From NCBI GenBank assembly GCA_013361745.1, contig JABFXM010000001.1, positions 1 through 16,160 of the forward strand: a stretch of 16,160 nt of DNA, written 5' to 3'. A program made the position numbers and the translations under genes. The notes under the pieces are model-generated. The model ran no database searches, was not told the origin of the DNA, and worked only from the letters and a program-made list of their open reading frames with translations. Position 1 is the first letter of the stretch; every line of letters starts with the position of its first letter. This document shows positions 7,587 through 15,257 of the stretch, one piece after another. The stretch is from Gemmatimonadaceae bacterium. Lineage in GTDB: Bacteria > Gemmatimonadota > Gemmatimonadetes > Gemmatimonadales > Gemmatimonadaceae.

Positions 7587-7857
7587 TCTTGCCCTCGACG
7601 TCGAAGCAGTCAACGATCCCCATGATCACGGCGTCCACCGGCCGATCCTTCGTCACCGCCGTCAGGCGGGCGGAGCTCCCGGTGGCGTACAGCACGACCT
7701 CACCAACACCCGCGCCGACGCTGTCCACCGCGACGACGTACCCTCCCTCCTTCCCGAGCGACGTCGTGAGATTCTCGACGACGAGGAGCTTGAGCGAGGA
7801 GAGCGACGGATCCTTCCGCGTCGCGACCACCGTCCCGACGATCCGGCCGAGCTTCAT
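7570..7857 (-). CDS. EutN/CcmL-family bacterial microcompartment vertex protein
   Basis: A 95-residue protein of normal family length. It starts MKLGRIVGTVVATRKDPSLSSLKLLVV, the family's N-terminal strand pair with the ATRKD-SL-G-KL motif. It continues AVDSVGAGVGEVVLYATGSSAR (about residues 43-64), then RPVDAVIMGIVD (72-83). These are the hallmark blocks of EutN/CcmL/PduN proteins. They form pentamers that cap the vertices of microcompartment shells. The start ATG at 7857 overlaps the cdd stop as ATGA. Longer upstream starts lack family similarity. No hexameric BMC-H or trimeric BMC-T shell gene lies in the window. The neighbours cdd and deoB suggest a nucleoside sugar-phosphate compartment. 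A shell-independent role for this isolated gene is also possible. Confidence 0.9.
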   Translation of the reverse strand: MKLGRIVGTVVATRKDPSLSSLKLLVVENLTTSLGKEGGYVVAVDSVGAGVGEVVLYATGSSARLTAVTKDRPVDAVIMGIVDCFDVEGKSVSLA

Positions 7858-8270
7858 ACGCGTCCGAGCGATGCGGGAGTGAATGGATGCGGCAGGAGGT
7901 CGGCGAGATTCCACCGCGCCTCCCGTCCGCGCGCGAAGCTGATCACCGGCAATTCGAGCCCGAACTCGACGAGCACCTGCCGGCAGACACCACACGGCGG
8001 CGTCGGCTCATCGGCCTCCGTCACCAGCACCAGCAGCTCGAACTCGCGAACCCCACGCACCACGGCGGACGTCACCGCCGTACGCTCGGCGCAGATGGTC
8101 GAGCTGTAGCCCGCATTCTCTACGTTGCAGCCGGGAAAGACGCTGCCGTCCCGTCCCAGCAGTGCCGCGCCGACGCGGAATCCCGAATAGGGCGCGTAGG
8201 CGCGGCTCATCGCCTCCTCGGCGCTCGCGCGAAGTCTGTCCACCACCGCGCGCTCGGGTGGCGTCGTCAT
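7854..8270 (-). CDS. cdd: cytidine deaminase
   Basis: A 138-residue enzyme of the short, homotetrameric cytidine deaminase class. It deaminates cytidine and deoxycytidine to uridine and deoxyuridine in pyrimidine salvage. Zinc and catalytic residues are visible: C60 and E62 in TICAERTA, and C93 and C96 in PPCGVCRQ. The substrate-binding part includes YSGFRVGAAL (28-37) and GCNVENAGYS (47-56). The ATG at 8270 overlaps the deoB stop (ATGA), and its own stop overlaps the eutN start in the same way. An in-frame extension to 8423 is Arg-rich and not family-like. The call is secure. Confidence 0.95.
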   Translation of the reverse strand: MTTPPERAVVDRLRASAEEAMSRAYAPYSGFRVGAALLGRDGSVFPGCNVENAGYSSTICAERTAVTSAVVRGVREFELLVLVTEADEPTPPCGVCRQVLVEFGLELPVISFARGREARWNLADLLPHPFTPASLGRV

Positions 8271-9436
8271 CCGCGAAGCAGTGTCCGCTCGAAGGAGGTC
8301 CCGCGCCCGTGGTACGGGACGCCGAGGTACTCCGCCACCGTCGCCCCGAGATCGGAGAAGGTATCGCGCGCACCGAGCGCCACGGGATGGACCTGAGGGC
8401 CGAGCGCGAGCAACGGCACGCACTCACGCGCGTGGTCGGTCGACGGCGTGGTCGGGTCGTTCCCGTGGTCGGCGGTGATGAACAGCAGATCGTCCTCGCG
8501 GAGGGCGTCGGTCAGGGTCGGGAGGGCACGGTCCAGCTCGCGGAGCGCTCCATAGAACCCCGCGACGTCGTTTCTGTGCCCGAAGAGCTGGTCGAAATCT
8601 ACCAGATTGGCGAAGCAAAACCCAACCTGATCGCTCCGCAGCCATTCGAGGATGGCGGCGATCCCCTCGGCGTTCGACGCGGTATGACGGGATCGCAGGT
8701 TGCGGCCGGCGAAGAGATCGTCCGTCTTGCCGACTCCCGTGCGCGCGATTCCCGACGCGGCGAGCGTGTCGAGGAGGGTCTCGGAAGGGGGCGCGATCGA
8801 GAAGTCGCGGCGGTTCGCCGTCCGGTGGAAGTCGCCCGGCTTCCCGGTGAAGGGCCGCGCGATGACGCGCGACACGTCGTGGGGCGCGACGAGCATCTCG
8901 CGCGCGCTCTCGCACGCCGCGTAGAGCTCCGGGAGCGGAACGACCTGCTCGTGCGCCGCGACCTGGAAGACCGAATCGGCGGAGGTGTACACGATCAAGC
9001 CGCCGCTGCGCATCTGCTCCGCGCCGTATTCGTCGATGATCGCGGTTCCGCTGCCGACGACGTTCCCGACCACCGTCCGTCCCGTGCGCGCCTCGAACGC
9101 GGAGATGACGTCCGGCGGAAATCCGTCGGGGTACGTCGGAAAGGGACGCGCGAGATGGACGCCGGCGATCTCCCAGTGCCCGGTGGTGCTGTCCTTCCCC
9201 GCGCTGCGCGGGATCATCATTCCGAAGGCCCCGCGAGGGTTCGCGACCGCCTTCACGCCGGCGAGAGGCTTGATCCGGCCGAGCCCGGCCGCCTCGAGAT
9301 TCGGCAGGTCGAGCCCACCGACCGCGCGCGCGAGATTGCCGAGGGTGTCGCTTCCCGCATCGCCGTAGCGCGCGGCGTCGGGCGCCTCGCCGATGCCGAC
9401 GCCGTCGAGGACGAGGATGAGCGCGCGGCGGATCAT
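8267..9436 (-). CDS. deoB: phosphopentomutase
   Basis: The 389-residue enzyme interconverts ribose- or deoxyribose-1-phosphate and the 5-phosphate, linking nucleoside phosphorolysis to central metabolism. It belongs to the alkaline phosphatase superfamily and is Mn-dependent. All residues known from the Bacillus cereus enzyme have counterparts: D11 in LVLDGVGIG, activating T85 in KDSTTGHWE and D154 in YTSADS. Also present are D282 and H287 in VDFDQLFGHR, D323 and H324 in TADHGND, and H335 in TDHARE. The insert domain lies at about residues 100-215. The ATG at 9436 overlaps the alr stop (ATGA). The longer frame upstream to 10054 is a read-through of the alr region and is not used. Confidence 0.96.
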   Translation of the reverse strand: MIRRALILVLDGVGIGEAPDAARYGDAGSDTLGNLARAVGGLDLPNLEAAGLGRIKPLAGVKAVANPRGAFGMMIPRSAGKDSTTGHWEIAGVHLARPFPTYPDGFPPDVISAFEARTGRTVVGNVVGSGTAIIDEYGAEQMRSGGLIVYTSADSVFQVAAHEQVVPLPELYAACESAREMLVAPHDVSRVIARPFTGKPGDFHRTANRRDFSIAPPSETLLDTLAASGIARTGVGKTDDLFAGRNLRSRHTASNAEGIAAILEWLRSDQVGFCFANLVDFDQLFGHRNDVAGFYGALRELDRALPTLTDALREDDLLFITADHGNDPTTPSTDHARECVPLLALGPQVHPVALGARDTFSDLGATVAEYLGVPYHGRGTSFERTLLRG

Positions 9437-10518
9437 GCCGCCTCGCGGTAGACGCGGCGCAGCCGCGCGCGCAGCCCGGTGAGCAGCTCGTAGGGCGAAA
9501 GCTGCGCGCGCTCCGCGACGTCGGCGACGGTGAGCGTGTCGTCGCCCGCGTTGCCGACGAGCGTCGCGACGTCGCCCGGCGCGCAATCGGTCTCCGTCGC
9601 GTCGACCATCGTCATGTCCATCGTGACGAGGCCCGCCACGCGCGCACGCACGCCGTTGAGCAGCACGACGCCGCGGTTCGAGAGCGCGCGGCGGTAGCCG
9701 TCCGCGTAGCCGATGGCGAGCGTGGCGATCCGTCGCGGCCCCTCGGCGCGCCAGGTCGCGTCGTAGCTCACGATGTCGCCCGCCGCGATGCCTCGCACCT
9801 CGACGACGCGCGCATGGACGTTCACCACCGGCTCCGGCGCGATACGCGCTCCGTGCCCGCTGCTCACGCCGTAGAGAAAGATCCCGGGACGCACGAGGTC
9901 GAGCGCGGAGCGTTCTTCGAGATGCTCGACCGCGGCGCCGTTCTCGGCGTGGAGGATCCGCGGGCGGATCGGCAGCGCGGCAACCGCGGTCGCGAAGCGC
10001 TCGCGCTGCTGCCTGACGCTCGCCGCGTCGGTCGCGCTGTGGAAGTGCGTGCACGCGCCCTCGGGCGGGAGCGCCGCGAGCAACGACGCGACGTCACCGA
10101 CGCGATCCCAGCGTACCCCCGCACGCGCCATCCCCGTGTCGATCCCGAGATGCCAGGGCGCGCCGGTCTCGGACCAGCGCGCGATCGCGGTCGGGTCGCC
10201 GAGCACGGGCGTCAGTCGCGCGGCGTGTGCGGCGCGGAAATCGGCGGGGAGCAATGGGGTGAAGACGAGGATCGGCCGTGTGCTTCCCGCGTCGCGGAGG
10301 GCGCGGCCCTCGTCGACGGTGGCGACGCCGTAGCCCCACGGCTCGTGTGGCTCGAGCGCGCGAACCGCCGCGACCGCGCCGAGCCCGTACGCATCCGCCT
10401 TCACCATCGGGAGCAGCGGGGCGCCGGCGTGGCGCGCGATCGCGGCTCCATTTCGACGTAACGCGCCGAGGTCGATTTCGACCCAGGCGCGACTCGTGTC
10501 ACTCGGTTGCTCTGTCAT
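9433..10518 (-). CDS. alr: alanine racemase
   Basis: A 361-residue fold-type III PLP enzyme that makes D-alanine for peptidoglycan. The PLP lysine is K40 in MVKADAYGLG, and the catalytic tyrosine from the partner subunit is Y271 in AIGYADGY. The usual IDTGMARAG, ENGAA, LVRPGIFLYG and VTMDMTMVD blocks are present. One oddity is that the position before IDTGM, a carbamylated lysine in the Geobacillus enzyme (HLKxDTGM), is glycine here (G125). The start ATG at 10518 fits family length; an in-frame TTG at 10560 would overlap mazG. It is the first gene of the seven-gene operon and its stop overlaps deoB. Co-transcription with nucleoside genes is not the classical arrangement. Confidence 0.93.
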   Translation of the reverse strand: MTEQPSDTSRAWVEIDLGALRRNGAAIARHAGAPLLPMVKADAYGLGAVAAVRALEPHEPWGYGVATVDEGRALRDAGSTRPILVFTPLLPADFRAAHAARLTPVLGDPTAIARWSETGAPWHLGIDTGMARAGVRWDRVGDVASLLAALPPEGACTHFHSATDAASVRQQRERFATAVAALPIRPRILHAENGAAVEHLEERSALDLVRPGIFLYGVSSGHGARIAPEPVVNVHARVVEVRGIAAGDIVSYDATWRAEGPRRIATLAIGYADGYRRALSNRGVVLLNGVRARVAGLVTMDMTMVDATETDCAPGDVATLVGNAGDDTLTVADVAERAQLSPYELLTGLRARLRRVYREAA

Positions 10519-10536
10519 TCGACGAGCGCTTAGTAT
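10507..10536 (+). promoter_or_regulatory. candidate promoter of mazG
   Basis: TTGCTC (10507-10512) and TAGTAT (10531-10536) are spaced by 18 bases on the plus strand. They share the same AT-rich spot as the opposing alr -10. The -35 is weak and falls inside the first codons of alr. With only 36 bases between the two start codons, any mazG promoter must overlap alr. Confidence 0.25.
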
Positions 10537-10560
10537 ACGGACGAGCCGAATAGCATGCAA
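10532..10560 (-). promoter_or_regulatory. candidate promoter of the alr-deoB-cdd-eutN operon
   Basis: On the minus strand TTGCAT (10555-10560) and TATACT (10532-10537) are separated by 17 bases. The -10 matches 5 of 6 and the -35 keeps TTG. Transcription would begin only a few bases before the alr ATG, giving a very short leader. The -35 overlaps the mazG start codon. Confidence 0.42.
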
Positions 10561-11322
10561 GACGAATCATCACTTGACGATACGCTCGCGCTGATGCGCG
10601 ATCTCCGCGCCCGCTGCGACTGGGACGCGGCGCAGACGCACGACTCGCTGCGTCCCTATCTCATCGAGGAAGCGCACGAGCTCGACGACGCGCTCCGCGC
10701 CCGCGACGAGCGCGCGATGCGCGAGGAGCTCGGCGACGTGCTGCTGCAGGTGCTCTTCCACTCGGTGATCGCCGAGGAGAACGGGGCCTTCTCGATGCGC
10801 GACGTCGGCGACACGCTCATCGCGAAGATGCGCGCGCGCCATCCGCACCTCTACGGCGACGGCGAGAAGGTCGCGTGGGAGCGGATGAAGGCGAAGGTGC
10901 GCAACTCGATCGCCGACGGCCTGCCGGTCGATCTTCCCGCGCTGCACCGCGCGCATCGCCTGCAGGATCGCGCCGCCGGCGTCGGCTTCGACTGGCCGGA
11001 CGTCGAGGGGCCGGCCGCGAAGGTGGAAGAGGAGCTGGTCGAGGTTCGACAGGAGCTCGCGAAGCCGCACGGTGAGAGCGCCGATGCGGCGGCCGCGCGC
11101 ACCGAGCGACTCGAGGCGGAGCTCGGCGATCTTCTCTTCGCCGTGGTCAACCTCTCCCGCAAGGCGGGCGTGCACGCCTCTCTCGCGCTCGACAAGGCGA
11201 ACATGAAGTTCGTGCGGCGCTTCGAGGCGATCGAGGCGCTCGCCGCGGAGCGGGGGATCGACGTGAAGACGGCGGGGCTGGAGGTGCTCGACGGGCTGTG
11301 GGAGGAGATCAAGCGCCGTTAG
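10555..11322 (+). CDS. mazG: nucleoside triphosphate pyrophosphohydrolase MazG
   Basis: The 255-residue protein is the usual length of the two-domain MazG, which hydrolyses (d)NTPs to monophosphates and pyrophosphate and clears aberrant nucleotides. The first domain has the metal-binding EExxE (E38, E39, E42 in YLIEEAHELDDAL) with E58 and D61 in EELGDVL. The second domain has KVEEELVEVRQEL and LEAELGDLLFAVVNLSR. Between them is the conserved RHPHLYGD...WERMKAK stretch. No Shine-Dalgarno precedes the ATG at 10555. If the candidate promoter is right, the leader is about ten bases. It is transcribed divergently from alr and converges on asnS, with no operon partner. The call is secure. Confidence 0.95.
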   Translation: MQDESSLDDTLALMRDLRARCDWDAAQTHDSLRPYLIEEAHELDDALRARDERAMREELGDVLLQVLFHSVIAEENGAFSMRDVGDTLIAKMRARHPHLYGDGEKVAWERMKAKVRNSIADGLPVDLPALHRAHRLQDRAAGVGFDWPDVEGPAAKVEEELVEVRQELAKPHGESADAAAARTERLEAELGDLLFAVVNLSRKAGVHASLALDKANMKFVRRFEAIEALAAERGIDVKTAGLEVLDGLWEEIKRR

Positions 11323-11365
11323 GGATCGAAAAGTTCATCGACGTTCGGCCGCACGTCGCGGGATG

Positions 11366-11543
11366 GATGCACGTTCAGGCGAAACAGCGGAGGGCGTGTC
11401 AACGATACCGCGCTGCACGAGGCACGACGTACGAAGGGGCCCCGGTGGGCCATGATTCGCCAACCGGGGCCCCTTCGTGTATCGCTCACCGCTCATCGCG
11501 GTATCGTTGCCGCGTGCATCGCTGTTTCGCCTGAACGTGCATC
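11366..11543. repeat. 178-base nested palindrome between mazG and asnS
   Basis: Three perfect arm pairs share one centre. The outer pair is 24 bases (11366-11389 with 11520-11543, starting GATGCACGTTCAGG). The middle pair is 12 bases (AACGATACCGCG, 11401-11412, with 11497-11508). The inner pair is 16 bases (ACGAAGGGGCCCCGGT, 11431-11446, with 11463-11478). The gaps between the outer and middle arms are exactly 11 bases on both sides. The inner hairpin could end transcription from both sides, but no T-run follows on either strand. There is no coding capacity and no obvious target-site duplication. It could be a mobile-repeat relic or a bidirectional transcription barrier. Confidence 0.82.
11431..11478. 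terminator. possible bidirectional terminator hairpin
   Basis: The 16-base-pair perfect GC-rich stem has a 16-base loop whose GGC/GCC ends can pair further. It lies between the convergent mazG and asnS ends, where a shared terminator is expected. The lack of a T-tract argues against a standard intrinsic terminator. Confidence 0.4.
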
Positions 11544-11554
11544 GCTCTTTCGAC

Positions 11555-11558
<4 letters not shown>
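11513..11558. repeat. two tandem 23-base direct repeats at the asnS 3' end
   Basis: The units at 11513-11535 and 11536-11558 both start CGTGCATCGCT and agree at 19 of 23 positions. The second unit contains the asnS stop codon. The first unit and part of the second form the right outer arm of the nested palindrome. Confidence 0.6.
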
Positions 11559-12859
<1,301 letters not shown>

Positions 12860-13116
12860 GCCGTGGGTGCGTTCAGGGGGTGGCCGGCGAAGCTATCCGG
12901 CGCCGGAGGCGAAATCAACGGCCGGAGGCGCCCGCGGCGTATCTGTTGCAATGCGAAATCGCGCGCCGGCCCCCCGGCGAAGATCGCGTTCACCGTCGTT
13001 GGTGACGCGAGGCGCAAATCCTTGTCCCCTCGTCCGATCGTCCTGACGCCCTTGCCGGTCGCGATCCTCGCCCCCCGGCCCGCGCACTACTCGCGGGTCC
13101 CGGCCCCGCGCGCGCC
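12860..13116. other. divergent gap between asnS and the kinase gene
   Basis: This 257-base stretch must hold the promoters of asnS and of the plus-strand kinase operon. I cannot assign hexamers with confidence in this GC-rich sequence. A small imperfect dyad, TCACC-6-GGTGA (about 12990-13005), is the only symmetric site noticed. Open frames crossing it are arginine-rich shadows. Confidence 0.5.
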
Positions 13117-14616
13117 ATGACGATCCGCGCGAAGCTGGCGGTCGCCCTCGCCGCGATACTCCTCCTTCTCGCGTTGCCGCTCGCGATCTCGTTCGGCGCC
13201 CTGCGGCGCGTGCATCGCGCGACCCAGACGCTGCGTGATCACGAGTTCGCCGCCTCGCTCCTCCTCGGTCGGATCCGGACCTCCACCGACGATCTGCGGC
13301 GCGCGGAGACGGCGCTCCTGTTCGTGCACGACGTGGGGAGCCGCGACGCGATGTCGCACGCGGTCGCGGCGATCGCCGCGATGGCAGACAGCCTCGACCG
13401 ATACGACCTGGATCAGGCCGCGACGGAGATCCGGCAGTCGGTGCGCGAGGTCGAGTCGCTCGCTCCCGCCGAGTATCAGGCGGCGCTCGGCGGACTGGGC
13501 GCGGCCGCGGAGCAGATCTCGACGTCGCGGGTGGTGCCGGCGATCGGCCGCGTCGAGCTGGCGGTGGGACACGCCGAGGTCTCGCTCCGCCAGCGGACGA
13601 GGGTGCGCGTCGAGCAGACCGCGGAAGCCGTGGGTGACGCCGGGCGCGTCGCCGCCATCGCGGCGGTGGCGGCGATCGTCGCCGCGATGCTCATCGCGAT
13701 CTGGCTGCTCCAGGCGATCGGCCGACCGGTGCGCGCGCTGGAGCGGGGGATGCATCAGATCGCCGAGGGGAGCTTCGAGCACAAGCTTCCGATCCCCCTC
13801 ACGCGACGGGACGAGTTCGGGCGACTCGCGGTATCGTTCGACCGGATGGCGAAGCAGCTCACGGAGCTCGACAAGCTGAAGGCGGAGTTCGTGTCGGTCG
13901 CGTCGCACGAGCTCAAGACGCCGATCAACGTCATCATCGGCTACCTGCAGTTGCTCGAGCAGGAGGTGTACGGTCCGGTGTCGCCGAAGCAGCGCGAGAT
14001 CCTCGGGACCCTGGAGACGCAGGCCGCGGCGCTGGCGCGGCTGACGAAGCAGCTCCTCGACGTGAGCCGCTTCGAGGCTGGCGGCGGGACGATCGTCCCA
14101 CGCCCGATCGAGCTGCGCGCGTTTCTGCTCGAGCTGGAAGCGGCGTTCCGCGTGCTCGCGCAGCAGCGCGGGATCTCGATCGAGGTGAACTGGAGCGACG
14201 ACGCGCCGCACGAGGTGCACTGGGACCCCGATCGAATGAGCGAGGTGCTGGGCAACCTGCTCTCGAACGCGGTGAAGTTCACCGGGCAGGGAGGACGCGT
14301 GTCGCTGCACGCGGAGCGCGACGGAGACAACGTGTCGATCGAGGTCGTCGACACCGGCGCCGGGATCCCCTCGGAGCAGCTGCCGCACGTCTTCGAGAAG
14401 TTCTTCCAGGCGGACAACCAGGGGAGCGCGTCGCAGCAGGGCACGGGCCTCGGACTGGCGATCGCGAAGGAGATCGTCGCCGCGCACGGCGGGACCATCG
14501 ACTGCGAGAGCACGCCGGGGGTGGGGACGACGTTCACGATCGTTCTGCCGACCCTCGCGGTGCCGCGTCGCGGCAGCGGGGCGCGGGCCCGGCTCCCGGA
14601 GGGAGTCGCATCGTGA
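13117..14616 (+). CDS. membrane sensor histidine kinase, QseE/GlrK-like
   Basis: A 499-residue sensor kinase. Transmembrane helix 1 lies at about residues 7-27. A helical periplasmic sensor of about 150 residues (28-177) follows, then helix 2 (178-200) and a HAMP linker (about 200-255). HisKA has H264 in VASHELKTPI. The ATPase domain has N box LGNLLSNAVKF (378-388), G1 DTGAGIP (412-418) and G2 GTGLGLAIA (442-450). All catalytic motifs are intact. The periplasmic part is all-helical and has RRAETALLFVHD, resembling the four-helix sensor class of QseE/GlrK. The gene overlaps the following lipoprotein gene (GTGA), the same gene order as qseE-qseG in enterobacteria. No response regulator follows. 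The kinase call is certain; the QseE comparison is inference from memory. Confidence 0.93.
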   Translation: MTIRAKLAVALAAILLLLALPLAISFGALRRVHRATQTLRDHEFAASLLLGRIRTSTDDLRRAETALLFVHDVGSRDAMSHAVAAIAAMADSLDRYDLDQAATEIRQSVREVESLAPAEYQAALGGLGAAAEQISTSRVVPAIGRVELAVGHAEVSLRQRTRVRVEQTAEAVGDAGRVAAIAAVAAIVAAMLIAIWLLQAIGRPVRALERGMHQIAEGSFEHKLPIPLTRRDEFGRLAVSFDRMAKQLTELDKLKAEFVSVASHELKTPINVIIGYLQLLEQEVYGPVSPKQREILGTLETQAAALARLTKQLLDVSRFEAGGGTIVPRPIELRAFLLELEAAFRVLAQQRGISIEVNWSDDAPHEVHWDPDRMSEVLGNLLSNAVKFTGQGGRVSLHAERDGDNVSIEVVDTGAGIPSEQLPHVFEKFFQADNQGSASQQGTGLGLAIAKEIVAAHGGTIDCESTPGVGTTFTIVLPTLAVPRRGSGARARLPEGVAS

Positions 14617-15146
14617 GCGCGCGACGTGCGCGGCGGTTGCCGCTCGCCGCCGTGCTGCTGCTCCTCGCGAGCGGCTGCATCCATCGCCCGCGATTTCTCC
14701 AGCCGGAGGCGGAGCGCACCTGGCCGGCGACCTATCTCTCGGCGCAGGGAGCGGCCGACCGCGGCGCGTACGACGACGCCGACAGGACGCTCGCGGAATT
14801 CGCGAGGTCGCACCCGAACACGGCGCAGGCCGCGGAAGCCGGCTACTGGCGCGCGGTGTACAAGCTCGATCCCGCGAACAAGAACGCGAGCACCCGCGAC
14901 GCCATCGCCGGCCTCGATGGCTATCTCGCGTCGACGAACGTGGATCATCGTGGCGAGGCGAGCACGCTTCGCCGTCTCGCGACGCAGCTCGTCTCCCTCG
15001 ACCGCGCGCTGGCGCAGAAGCCGGACGAGCCGCCGGTCGCCGCAAAATCGCGGGACGAGGAGGTGCAGAAGCTGCGCGACGAGCTGCAGGCGACCAAGGA
15101 CGAGCTGGAGAGAATCAAGCGGCGGCTCGCGGCACCGAAGCCATAG
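14613..15146 (+). CDS. coiled-coil lipoprotein coupled to the histidine kinase
   Basis: A 177-residue protein with an N-terminal lipoprotein signal: MSARRARRLPLAAVLLLLASGC with lipobox ASGC, lipidated at C22. Residues about 40-110 are helical and TPR-like (AADRGAYDDADRTLAEFARSH, then AGYWRAVYKLDP), as in YfiO/BamD- or QseG-type lipoproteins. Residues about 147-172 (EEVQKLRDELQATKDELERI) form a predicted coiled coil. The GTG start at 14613 overlaps the kinase stop, so translation is coupled. The expected role is an accessory that binds the kinase sensor from the outer membrane, by analogy with QseG. Sequence similarity to QseG itself is not evident by eye, so this is a context-based idea. Confidence 0.75.
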   Translation: MSARRARRLPLAAVLLLLASGCIHRPRFLQPEAERTWPATYLSAQGAADRGAYDDADRTLAEFARSHPNTAQAAEAGYWRAVYKLDPANKNASTRDAIAGLDGYLASTNVDHRGEASTLRRLATQLVSLDRALAQKPDEPPVAAKSRDEEVQKLRDELQATKDELERIKRRLAAPKP

Positions 15147-15257
15147 CGAGCCAGGGCTCGCGCTTGCGCAGGGGTCAGGGGTCGGGGGTCGGGGGTCGGG
15201 CGTGGCGTGACCTTTGAGCGCGCTGGCTGTCGTGATCGGGGAATCAGCCACCCGACC
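15147..15257 (+). other. gap with hairpin and G-quadruplex-prone tract
   Basis: Just after the lipoprotein stop, GCGAGC-CAGG-GCTCGC (15146-15161) can form a short hairpin without a T-run. At 15171-15200 the plus strand has a tandem heptamer, GGGGTCA then GGGGTCG repeated. It provides four G4 runs with three-base loops, a textbook intramolecular G-quadruplex pattern. It lies 58 bases before the next start codon, so it would fall in the leader or promoter of the downstream gene. Confidence 0.65.

Noticed and set aside
12988..13009. Dyad TCACC-6-GGTGA in the asnS-kinase gap as an operator
   Set aside because: It is only five base pairs with a bulge, so expected by chance in a GC-rich gap. It was noted but not called as a site.
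13087..15045. Minus-strand open frame of 652 codons across the kinase and lipoprotein genes
   Set aside because: It is an antisense shadow rich in Arg, with no recognisable domain. The plus-strand kinase motifs are unambiguous.
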